Below are positions 1 to 5,374 of a DNA stretch of 5,374 nucleotides, piece by piece. The first letter of the stretch is position 1. Each line of letters starts with the position of its first letter. The notes under the pieces are model-generated. The model had not been told where the DNA came from. It saw only the letters and a program-made list of their open reading frames with translations, and did no database searches. Source of the DNA: Desulfobacteraceae bacterium (GTDB taxonomy: Bacteria > Desulfobacterota > Desulfobacteria > Desulfobacterales > Desulfobacteraceae); contig JAGLLQ010000283.1 of assembly GCA_023140455.1 (NCBI GenBank), forward strand, positions 1 to 5,374, read 5' to 3'. A program made the position numbers and the translations under genes.

Positions 1-15
1 ATATAAATTTTTCCC

Positions 16-1092
16 ATGAATACAGAACAAAAAAATAAAATAAAAAGAATTGCAATCTGGGCAATTACAAAACCCGGATTTAAGCATGGTAAAAACCTTG
101 CTCAAAATATGGACGATTCAATTCTTTTTATTTCTGAAAACCTTTTAAAAAAATTAAAGGGTTTAAAAAAATTGGATGGCAGCTTTTGCAAAAACCCATT
201 AGTTTTTTCAAATTTATCAGAATCAATTGAAAAAACTTTCAATGAATTTGACGCACATATTTTTATATTTTCAACAGGGATTGCAGTAAGGATGATAGCT
301 CCAATTATTAAAACTAAAGTTGAAGACCCTGCTGTTGTTGTGTTAGATGACAATGCATGCCATGCTATAAGCCTTTTGTCAGGACACATTGGCGGAGCAA
401 ATGCTCTTGCAAAAAAAGTAGGGCGCATAACAGAGGCAAAACCAGTAATAACAACAGCAACTGATGTTCATAACAAACCTGCCATTGACATAATTGCTCT
501 TGCAAAAAATATACATATTGTAAATCCTGATATGATAAAAAAAATTAACATGGCAATTTTAGAGAATAAAGTTGTTAAAATTGATGACCCTTTTAACATC
601 CTTCAAAATAGAATACCAAACTATCGTAATGAACAAAGAAATCCTGATATAATATGTACTGATTCTGAACTTGATGTTCCACGTGGAACCCTTGTGCTGA
701 ATCCACCCTCCCTTGTTGTTGGCATCGGTTGTAACAGAGGAACATCTATAGATGAAATTGAAACCTTTTTATTAGAAACATTCAAACAAAACAAGTTATC
801 CTTTAAAAGCATATGGGCATTTGCATCAATAGACGCAAAACATGATGAAAAAGGACTGATAGAGTTATCAAAAAAATATGACATCCAGTTTTTCTTTATA
901 GACAAACAAACACTGGGAGCAGTTAAAGAGATAAAAAACCCTTCAAAAACAGTTCAAAAACATATGGGAGTAAAAAGTGTATGCGAGGCGGCAGCAATAA
1001 CAGCGGGAAAGAATGCAAAGCTGATAGTTCAAAAACAAATCAAAGGCAATGTGACAATTGCAATAGCACAAAAGAAGCCATGCTCTATATAG
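16..1092 (+). CDS. cbiG: Cobalt-precorrin-5A hydrolase CbiG
   Basis: CbiG opens the delta-lactone of cobalt-precorrin-5A and releases the two-carbon fragment as acetaldehyde, giving cobalt-precorrin-5B in the anaerobic cobalamin pathway; it is cytoplasmic. The 358-residue product has the usual family layout. An N-terminal domain (about 10-135) carries STGIAVR (86-92) and SGHIGGAN (122-129), and a short middle region holds TATDV (147-151). A poorly conserved linker (about 195-230) follows, then a CobE/CbiG C-terminal domain with GIGCNRGT (236-243), ASIDAKHDEKG (270-280) and GVKSVCEAAA (318-327). The ATG at 16 fits the family N terminus (IAIWAITKPG at 12-21), but no clear Shine-Dalgarno is visible in the 15 bases before it. 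An in-frame TAA at 4-6 could be the end of an upstream gene. The 3' end overlaps cbiH by 13 nt, implying translational coupling. A parS-like palindrome lies in the linker-coding part. The family call is confident from motifs and context. Confidence 0.95.
   Translation: MNTEQKNKIKRIAIWAITKPGFKHGKNLAQNMDDSILFISENLLKKLKGLKKLDGSFCKNPLVFSNLSESIEKTFNEFDAHIFIFSTGIAVRMIAPIIKTKVEDPAVVVLDDNACHAISLLSGHIGGANALAKKVGRITEAKPVITTATDVHNKPAIDIIALAKNIHIVNPDMIKKINMAILENKVVKIDDPFNILQNRIPNYRNEQRNPDIICTDSELDVPRGTLVLNPPSLVVGIGCNRGTSIDEIETFLLETFKQNKLSFKSIWAFASIDAKHDEKGLIELSKKYDIQFFFIDKQTLGAVKEIKNPSKTVQKHMGVKSVCEAAAITAGKNAKLIVQKQIKGNVTIAIAQKKPCSI
675..690. other. parS: parS-like ParB-binding centromere site inside cbiG
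   Basis: The sequence TGTTCCACGTGGAACC contains a perfect 14-bp palindrome, GTTCCACGTGGAAC (676-689). The widely conserved bacterial parS consensus is TGTTTCACGTGAAACA. The match is 13 of 16, and the two internal differences are a symmetric pair (C at position 5, G at position 12), so dyad symmetry is kept; the third is the outermost base. From memory, variants with the same GTTCCACGTGGAAC core serve as parS in other bacteria. The site encodes V-P-R-G-T (CbiG residues 221-225) in a weakly conserved linker, where protein constraint should be low. ParB/Spo0J would bind here and spread along the DNA during chromosome segregation. The motif is seen directly; its function is inferred. Confidence 0.7.
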
Positions 1093-1880
1093 TTGGAACA
1101 GGTCCGGGTGATCCGGATTATATGGCGGGCAGGGCAAAGGATGTATTGCTAAAAGTTGACACCATTGCAGGCTATTCAACATATATAGATTTGATCAGAG
1201 ATATTATTAAGGATAAAAAAATTATATCCACAACAATGACAAAAGAAGTTCAAAGAGTTGAACTGGCCATAGATGAGGTTTTAAATAACAAATCATGCGC
1301 GCTGATTTCTGGGGGTGATTCAGGAATCTATGCAATGGCAGGGCTTGTGTTTGAGATTTGTAAAAAAAGAGATATTAAACTTGTTCGCTCAAACTGTGCA
1401 AACTCTAAAGCAAACAGTGCGCCTGAAAAAACAAACAATCAAATTGCCCTGGAAATCGTACCGGGCATTCCTGCCCTTGCAGCAGGTGCAGCTCTTGCTG
1501 GAGCTCCTTTAACACATGATTTTGCAACAATCAGCTTAAGCGATCTTTTGACTCCATGGGAAAAAATAGAAAAACGACTTGACCTTGCGGCTCAGGCGGA
1601 CTTTGTAATTGTTATATATAATCCAAAAAGCAAAAAAAGAGACTGGCAGCTTACAAGGGCAAAAGAATTAATTCTTAAACATCGTGACAAAGATACTCCT
1701 GTCGGAGTTGTAACAGGTGCAATGAGAAAAAATCAAAAAATTACAATTTCCAGACTTGATAATATAGATAAAGAAGAGGTTGGAATGCAGTCAATTCTAT
1801 TTATAGGATCCACTGCTTCAGTGCAATATCTGGATTTTATTTTCACACCCAGAGGATATGGAAAAAAATATAATCTATAA
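1080..1880 (+). CDS. cbiH: Cobalt-precorrin-3B C17-methyltransferase CbiH (CobJ family)
   Basis: This SAM-dependent tetrapyrrole methylase methylates C17 of cobalt-precorrin-3 and drives ring contraction to cobalt-precorrin-4, whose later product is the substrate route to CbiG. The 266-residue product shows the family motifs in order: GTGPGD (6-11) at the N terminus, SGGDSGIYAMAG (77-88), EIVPGIPA (125-132), LTHDFATISLSDLLTPW (144-160) and NPKSKKR (181-187). The ATG at 1080 is preferred because MLYIVGTGPGD is the normal family start. An upstream in-frame ATG at 981 would add 33 unrelated residues encoded within cbiG. There is only a weak purine stretch (AAAAGAAG) before the start, so translation probably depends on coupling to cbiG, which ends 13 nt inside this gene. 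Unusually, residues about 101-122 form a polar, low-complexity insertion just before the VPG motif. Together with CbiG, this gene points to the anaerobic pathway branch. Confidence 0.93.
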   Translation: MLYIVGTGPGDPDYMAGRAKDVLLKVDTIAGYSTYIDLIRDIIKDKKIISTTMTKEVQRVELAIDEVLNNKSCALISGGDSGIYAMAGLVFEICKKRDIKLVRSNCANSKANSAPEKTNNQIALEIVPGIPALAAGAALAGAPLTHDFATISLSDLLTPWEKIEKRLDLAAQADFVIVIYNPKSKKRDWQLTRAKELILKHRDKDTPVGVVTGAMRKNQKITISRLDNIDKEEVGMQSILFIGSTASVQYLDFIFTPRGYGKKYNL

Positions 1881-1887
1881 AATTTAT

Positions 1888-1894
1888 AAAGGCG
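1888..1894 (+). promoter_or_regulatory. Ribosome binding site of cobO
   Basis: AAAGGCG lies in the 17-nt gap between cbiH and cobO. Its AAGG core ends 5 nt before the ATG at 1898, a normal Shine-Dalgarno distance, and it supports that start. No promoter or terminator fits in this gap, so cobO is read from the upstream transcript. Confidence 0.6.
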
Positions 1895-1897
1895 ATC

Positions 1898-2428
1898 ATG
1901 AAAAAAGGCTATGTTCAAATTTACACAGGTAATGGTAAAGGGAAAACAACAGCAGCGCTTGGGTTGACATTAAGAGCGCTTGGAGCAGGTTTAAAAGTAT
2001 TTATAGGACAATTTTTAAAACAGGGGGACTATTCTGAAATTAAAGCCCTGGGTCATTACTCTAATATTTATAAGGACCAGATCACTATAGAACAATATGG
2101 GTCCGGACGATTTATAAAAGGAAAACCTACAGATGAGGAAAAAGCTGAAGGGAAAGAAGGATATAGTAAAATTCATGAGATTTTAAAAAAAGGAGAGCAT
2201 GATCTTGTAATAGTTGAAGAAGGAAATGTTGCAATGATGTGCAACATTATATCTGAAAATGATCTACTTCAATTAATGGATATAAAACAGACTCATGTTG
2301 AACTTGTTATTACAGGAAGGGGTGCAACAGAAAAGTTGATTGAGAAAGCTGACCTTGTGACTGAGATGAAAGAAATAAAACATTATTATGCCCAGGGAGT
2401 CAGTGCACGTACAGGGATTGAAAAATGA
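1898..2428 (+). CDS. cobO: Cob(I)yrinic acid a,c-diamide adenosyltransferase (CobO/BtuR/CobA type)
   Basis: This enzyme transfers the 5'-deoxyadenosyl group of ATP to Co(I) of the corrinoid, forming the cobalt-carbon bond, either in de novo synthesis or in salvage. The 176-residue product is close to the usual family size. It has the P-loop GNGKGKTT at residues 11-18, and the C-terminal family signature ELVITGR (135-141) followed by ADLVTEMKEIKHYYAQGVSARTGIE split across 151-175. In the Walker-B-like position it reads VIVEEGN (104-110), where many family members have a D-E-(hydrophobic)-N pattern; this is a small departure rather than a clear loss. An SD-like AAAGGCG precedes the ATG. The last bases overlap the cobQ start as ATGA (2425-2428). 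Its place directly before cobQ fits the pathway, because CobQ prefers the adenosylated substrate. It belongs to the CobA/CobO fold group, not the PduO or EutT types. Confidence 0.95.
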   Translation: MKKGYVQIYTGNGKGKTTAALGLTLRALGAGLKVFIGQFLKQGDYSEIKALGHYSNIYKDQITIEQYGSGRFIKGKPTDEEKAEGKEGYSKIHEILKKGEHDLVIVEEGNVAMMCNIISENDLLQLMDIKQTHVELVITGRGATEKLIEKADLVTEMKEIKHYYAQGVSARTGIEK

Positions 2429-3897
2429 AAGCCTATAAGAATGTTGCTTTCCTGGGTACTGGGTCAGATGTTGGAAAAAGCATTGTTGCCGCAGCTTATT
2501 GCAGATCATTAGCAGACAAAGATATTAAGGTTGCTCCTTTTAAAGCTCAAAACATGTCAAACAATTCAGGCATCACGCCTGAAGGCCTCGAAATGGGAAG
2601 AGCTCAAATCGTGCAGGCAGAAGCATCCAAAATTGCACCCCATGTTGATATGAATCCTGTTTTACTTAAGCCCACTGATGAAAAAGGCTCCCAGGTAGTT
2701 CTTAATGGATTGGTCTATGACAATCAATCTGCAATGGATTATCATAAAACAAAAAATTTTTATTTTCAAAAAGTTTGCGAGGCCTATGATAGATTAAAAG
2801 CAAGATATGAATGTATCGTTCTTGAAGGTGCTGGTTCCTGTGCCGAAGTAAACCTAATGAAAACAGATATAGTGAATTTTAGAATGGCTGAATATGCCAA
2901 TGCAGATGTTATACTAATTGCCGACATCCACAGAGGTGGTGTGTTTGCTCAAATTGTAGGGACTCTTCAGTGTTTACCAAAAAAATACAAGCGTATGATA
3001 AAAGGTTTTATAATAAACAGATTCCGAGGAGACCCTGAACTTTTTAAAGATGGGATTAAATGGATTGAGAATAAAACAAAGAAACCGGTCTTTGGAATAA
3101 TGCCCTGGTATTCTCACTTTAAAATAGATGCTGAAGATTCAGTTGAAATTGAAAAGACAACAAGCATCTCAGAGCTTGACAGGAATAAACCATCAATTGG
3201 AATTATTAAACTCCCTCATATTTCAAACTTTACGGATATTCACTCTCTTTCAGAAATTAAAGAGATACAAACGGCATTTATAGATTCTCCAAACAAGCTG
3301 TCTCTTTTTGATGCCCTGATTATTCCAGGCTCAAAAAACACACGAGCAGACATGGAATGGCTTGAAAACACAGGCTTGTCCAAAAAAATAAAAAGTTATG
3401 CAGGTGCAGGAGGGCATATTCTCGGAATATGTGGTGGCTATCAGATTTTAGGAAACTATATTGAAGACCCACAGGGACATGAGGGAAAACCAGGAAAAAC
3501 CAGCGGTCTTTCGCTTTTAGATGTAAGTACAATTATTGTCCATCCAAAAATCACAACTACAACTTCATTTTCCTGGGGAGAGGCTAAAGGCAAAGGATAT
3601 GAAATTCATATGGGGAACACTCAAATCAATTCCGGTAAACCTTTATTTACTATTGATTCAAGAAACAGCAAAAAAACAGAGAAAGGAATTAACGATAAGG
3701 ATGGCTGCATCTCTCAAAACGGCAAAATTGCAGGAACTTATGTCCATGGTCTATTTGATTCAAAAGAGATACTACTAAAATGGATCAAAGCAATTGGCAT
3801 AAAAGATTTGGATTTAATAATTCATTCAATGGAATTTGATAAAGACAATAATTATAAACTTCTGAAAGAACATTTTGAAAAACACGTTGATTTATAA
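2425..3897 (+). CDS. cobQ: Adenosylcobyric acid synthase (glutamine-hydrolysing) CobQ/CbiP
   Basis: CobQ amidates the b, d, e and g side-chain carboxylates of adenosylcobyrinic acid a,c-diamide with glutamine and ATP, giving adenosylcobyric acid. The 490-residue product has the full two-domain architecture and usual length. The N-terminal dethiobiotin-synthetase-like ATPase domain (about 5-235) has the modified P-loop GTGSDVGKS (11-19), then KAQNMSNNSG (40-49), DMNPVLLKPT (75-84), LEGAGS (133-138) and DIHRGGVFA (167-175). The type 1 glutamine amidotransferase domain (about 255-460) has PGSKNT (301-306), the nucleophile Cys336 in GICGGYQILG (334-343), GYEIHMG (391-397) and His441 in GTYVHGLF (437-444). 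Translation is probably coupled to cobO through the ATGA overlap, helped by AGGGA at 2413-2417, 7 nt before the ATG. It is the last gene of the operon in view and meets a gene on the other strand 4 bp past its stop, with no obvious strong terminator between. Confidence 0.96.
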   Translation: MKAYKNVAFLGTGSDVGKSIVAAAYCRSLADKDIKVAPFKAQNMSNNSGITPEGLEMGRAQIVQAEASKIAPHVDMNPVLLKPTDEKGSQVVLNGLVYDNQSAMDYHKTKNFYFQKVCEAYDRLKARYECIVLEGAGSCAEVNLMKTDIVNFRMAEYANADVILIADIHRGGVFAQIVGTLQCLPKKYKRMIKGFIINRFRGDPELFKDGIKWIENKTKKPVFGIMPWYSHFKIDAEDSVEIEKTTSISELDRNKPSIGIIKLPHISNFTDIHSLSEIKEIQTAFIDSPNKLSLFDALIIPGSKNTRADMEWLENTGLSKKIKSYAGAGGHILGICGGYQILGNYIEDPQGHEGKPGKTSGLSLLDVSTIIVHPKITTTTSFSWGEAKGKGYEIHMGNTQINSGKPLFTIDSRNSKKTEKGINDKDGCISQNGKIAGTYVHGLFDSKEILLKWIKAIGIKDLDLIIHSMEFDKDNNYKLLKEHFEKHVDL

Positions 3898-3901
3898 AAA
3901 A

Positions 3902-5044
3902 TCACTCTTTTTCAGAAGAAGATTTTTCAATATCAACTATGATTTTATCTACATATTTTTTTGTTTCATGGTTTGTAATATTTGAAAGTTTGTTTGTAAT
4001 CCTGGTCATTCTGTCAATGCTTTCTTTAATGATTGTAACAAACTCATAATTTTTGTCCTGTTCAGTCATTTCAAGCAATATGTGCTCAACATATCCGAAA
4101 ATAGTCTGCATTGGCTGGTGCAGTTCATGACAAATAGCACCGGCTGTTTCAATTACTATTGCCAATTGATGATTTTTTTTACTTTCAGTAATATCACTGA
4201 CAAATGCAAACGCTCCTGAAATTTCATTATTATTATCAAAGGTTAAAGCTGTGTCAAAAAGAGCATTAAGTTCTTTTCCATTTTTTGTCCTCAATACAAT
4301 ATCAAAACTTTTTGAGGAGGATCCTGACGGGTTTGACAATATTCCATTAAACAATTTTTCCTGCTCCTTATTGATAAAAAAAGAGGCGGGCTTTCCTATC
4401 ATTTGTTTTGAAGTATATCCAAGCATTTCGCTAAGCGCATAATTAACCTCGGTTGTAATTTCATTTTTATCAACCTGCCAAAAACCGGAAGAGGTCGTTT
4501 CAATTAATTTTGAATACTTTTCTTCACTCTGTACGAGTAATTGTTCTGCCTGTTGCTTTTCATTTAAAGCATGAGAGTGATCTAAAGCTTTTTCAATGGA
4601 ATGAACAAGAGTTGACATCTCTCTGATTGGCTTAACAAGATAATCCCAGGCACCGATCTTCATTGTTTCAATAGCATCTTGAATACCACTTGCTCCTGAA
4701 ACAACAATAAGGGGGGTTTGGGGAGATTCTTTATAAATATGTTTTATAACATCATACCCATCCATTTCAGGCATCCGCAGGTCTACAAGTATCAAATCAA
4801 TATTTTCCTGTTCAAAAGCTTCGATCCCTTTTTTACCGTCACAAGCAGTAAAAGGAAGATATCCGGCATCTTCAAGGTAGCTGGACAGGCTTGAACGAAC
4901 AGAGTCATCATCATCTATTATCAAAATTGAAGCGGGCTTTTCAGTCTCTACATTCAACTTAGGCAGAGTAGTAGATTGAATTTGCAGTTTTTTTTCTAAA
5001 TTACGAATTTTATCTTCAAGTTCTTCGTAAGTTGGTTTACCCAT
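3902..5044 (-). CDS. Response regulator-PAS-HisKA protein lacking a kinase ATPase domain
   Basis: This is a cytoplasmic two-component signalling protein of 380 residues with no membrane segment. After a short charged coiled coil (about 5-22) comes a receiver domain (about 38-150). It has an acidic DDDD cluster (44-47), probable phospho-acceptor Asp88 in LILVDLRMP, Ser116 in VVSGASG and Lys138 in YLVKPI. A PAS domain follows (about 172-290), starting at SEEKYSKLIETTSSGFW and ending at SDITESKK. A HisKA-type dimerisation/phospho-acceptor segment (about 295-360) has its H box at GAICHELHQP, with His306. The protein ends soon after, with no N, G1 or G2 boxes, so it cannot phosphorylate itself unaided and may be a phosphorelay or scaffold partner. 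The ATG at 5044 is chosen because AAGAGG lies 6 nt before it; a TTG at 5080 in the same frame has no such site. cobQ begins 4 bp past the stop, leaving no room for a lost ATPase region. Input signal and partner are unknown. Confidence 0.9.
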   Translation of the reverse strand: MGKPTYEELEDKIRNLEKKLQIQSTTLPKLNVETEKPASILIIDDDDSVRSSLSSYLEDAGYLPFTACDGKKGIEAFEQENIDLILVDLRMPEMDGYDVIKHIYKESPQTPLIVVSGASGIQDAIETMKIGAWDYLVKPIREMSTLVHSIEKALDHSHALNEKQQAEQLLVQSEEKYSKLIETTSSGFWQVDKNEITTEVNYALSEMLGYTSKQMIGKPASFFINKEQEKLFNGILSNPSGSSSKSFDIVLRTKNGKELNALFDTALTFDNNNEISGAFAFVSDITESKKNHQLAIVIETAGAICHELHQPMQTIFGYVEHILLEMTEQDKNYEFVTIIKESIDRMTRITNKLSNITNHETKKYVDKIIVDIEKSSSEKE

Positions 5045-5050
5045 ATCAGT

Positions 5051-5056
5051 CCTCTT
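5051..5056 (-). promoter_or_regulatory. Ribosome binding site of the REC-PAS-HisKA gene
   Basis: On the minus strand AAGAGG stands 6 nt before the ATG at 5044. This decides the start in favour of MGKPTYEELE over a longer TTG-initiated version beginning at 5080. Confidence 0.75.
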
Positions 5057-5096
5057 GAAATTCGTATAGGAAACAAACAAGATTTATAATTTCGTT

Positions 5097-5117
5097 ATTA
5101 TTCAATTATAGAATAAT
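5097..5117. promoter_or_regulatory. Inverted repeat enclosing the -10 box (possible operator)
   Basis: The 7-bp arms ATTATTC (5097-5103) and GAATAAT (5111-5117) are perfect inverted copies, separated by 7 bp containing the -10 box. A repressor bound here would block RNA polymerase. The arms are very AT-rich, so a chance repeat is possible, and no regulator is encoded next to it apart from the REC protein itself, which lacks a DNA-binding domain. Confidence 0.35.
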
Positions 5118-5132
5118 TATGAATTATGTCAA
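5105..5132 (-). promoter_or_regulatory. Consensus sigma70-type promoter for the REC-PAS-HisKA gene
   Basis: On the minus strand a perfect -35 box TTGACA (5132-5127) is followed, after a 16-bp spacer, by a perfect -10 box TATAAT (5110-5105). Transcription would start near 5098, giving a leader of about 54 nt before the ATG at 5044. The surroundings are strongly AT-rich, which could raise chance matches to the -10 box, but finding both hexamers exact and correctly spaced is good evidence. It implies that the gene is transcribed independently of the citrate synthase gene upstream. Confidence 0.75.
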
Positions 5133-5146
5133 CAACAATTATTATT

Positions 5147-5174
5147 GTGGTAAGGCCGACTTTAGCCCTAACAC
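5147..5174 (-). terminator. Imperfect hairpin after the citrate synthase gene
   Basis: In the minus-strand transcript, GTGTTAGGGC (5174-5165) can pair with GCCTTACCAC (5156-5147) across an 8-nt loop. The 10-bp stem has one U-C mismatch and one G-U pair. The hairpin begins at the last base of the gltA stop codon, so it may end or protect that transcript. No uridine run follows, so it is not a classic intrinsic terminator. Confidence 0.35.
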
Positions 5175-5374
5175 TATCGTTTATCAATAGATACATATTC
5201 AAGTAAAGGTTCACCGGTATATACTTGCCTTGGGCGGCTGATCTTCATTTCAGGGTCATTAAAATCTTCCATCCAGTGTGCGATCCAGCCGGGAAGCCGT
5301 CCAATGGCAAACATCACCGTAAACATATTAGTAGGGATACCAATAGCTCTTAAAACAATACCTGAATAAAAATC
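5174..5374 (-). CDS. gltA: Citrate synthase, C-terminal 66 residues (5' end beyond the window)
   Basis: Citrate synthase condenses oxaloacetate with acetyl-CoA to citrate, the entry step of the TCA cycle. Only the last 66 codons and a TAG stop (5176-5174) are in the window. They read [14 protein letters not shown], then [18 protein letters not shown], then [17 protein letters not shown] and end in SIDKR. This lines up closely with the end of E. coli GltA (DFYSGIILKAMGIP, GWIAHW, RPRQLYTG, ending DIKR). The first visible residue matches the catalytic Asp362 of the E. coli enzyme. The Arg in FAIGRLPGW and the first Arg in SRPRQ match its citrate-binding Arg387 and Arg407. The reading frame is open from the window edge. 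The end looks intact and normal. Its own promoter is out of view, and the gene downstream has a separate promoter. Confidence 0.93.
   Translation of the reverse strand, partial: DFYSGIVLRAIGIPTNMFTVMFAIGRLPGWIAHWMEDFNDPEMKISRPRQVYTGEPLLEYVSIDKR

Noticed and set aside
1..15. Cobalamin riboswitch or promoter for the B12 operon
   Set aside because: Only 15 bases precede cbiG, with no recognisable B12-box or promoter; any such element would lie outside the window.
102..428. Minus-strand open frames inside the B12 genes (for example 102-428, 621-905 and 3320-3532)
   Set aside because: They lie opposite well-supported genes, lack recognisable domains or ribosome binding sites and are best explained as frame shadows.
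981..1079. N-terminal extension of cbiH starting at the ATG at 981
   Set aside because: The extra 33 residues lie wholly within cbiG, resemble nothing in the family and would precede the standard N terminus MLYIVGTGPGD.
2401..2412. Second parS-like site around GTGCACGTAC
   Set aside because: It contains CACGT but lacks the GTT/AAC flanks and dyad symmetry of parS.
3888..3904. Intrinsic terminator for cobQ
   Set aside because: The stem is only 6 bp and almost all A/T, so it is too weak to call as a terminator.
5045..5080. Longer signalling protein starting at the TTG at 5080
   Set aside because: It has no Shine-Dalgarno, whereas the ATG at 5044 has AAGAGG at 6 nt and gives the typical KPTYEELE start.
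5135..5148. ACAAT-N4-ATTGT inverted repeat as a firm operator
   Set aside because: Five-base A/T-rich arms occur easily by chance here; it is mentioned only as a side note to the promoter finding.

Overview
The window is AT-rich DNA from what looks like a Desulfobacterota (former Deltaproteobacteria) sulfate-reducer relative, most likely near Desulfobacteraceae. This rests on three things: the anaerobic (early cobalt insertion) cobalamin genes; a response regulator/PAS/HisKA protein that opens with the 'KPTYEELE..' coiled-coil start common in that group; and the general protein style. The assignment is inference, with no database search behind it.

Layout. Positions 16-3897 (+ strand) hold a tightly packed run of four cobalamin (vitamin B12) genes: cbiG, cbiH/cobJ, cobO and cobQ/cbiP. 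cbiG and cbiH overlap by 13 nt, cbiH and cobO are 17 nt apart, and cobO and cobQ share an ATGA stop/start. The operon promoter, and any cobalamin riboswitch, would lie left of the window. The minus strand carries a 380-residue REC-PAS-HisKA protein (3902-5044) that converges on cobQ with only 4 bp between stop codons. Upstream of it is a 129-bp intergenic region with a perfect-consensus sigma70-type promoter. Beyond that lies the C-terminal end of a citrate synthase gene (5174-5374, minus), which runs off the right edge.

How the genes work together. CbiG and CbiH act in corrin ring contraction. CobO adenosylates the corrinoid cobalt, and CobQ then amidates the adenosylated a,c-diamide to adenosylcobyric acid. 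The operon therefore covers a middle and a late segment of the pathway, and the remaining steps must be encoded elsewhere. The two minus-strand genes have no evident functional tie to B12. The REC-PAS-HisKA protein has its own promoter, and it lacks an ATPase domain, so it probably works with partner proteins encoded elsewhere.

The most interesting hidden signal is a near-perfect ParB-binding parS-like palindrome (675-690), embedded in the part of cbiG that encodes the linker before its C-terminal domain. This suggests the locus may be a chromosome-partitioning site, and so could lie near the replication origin.
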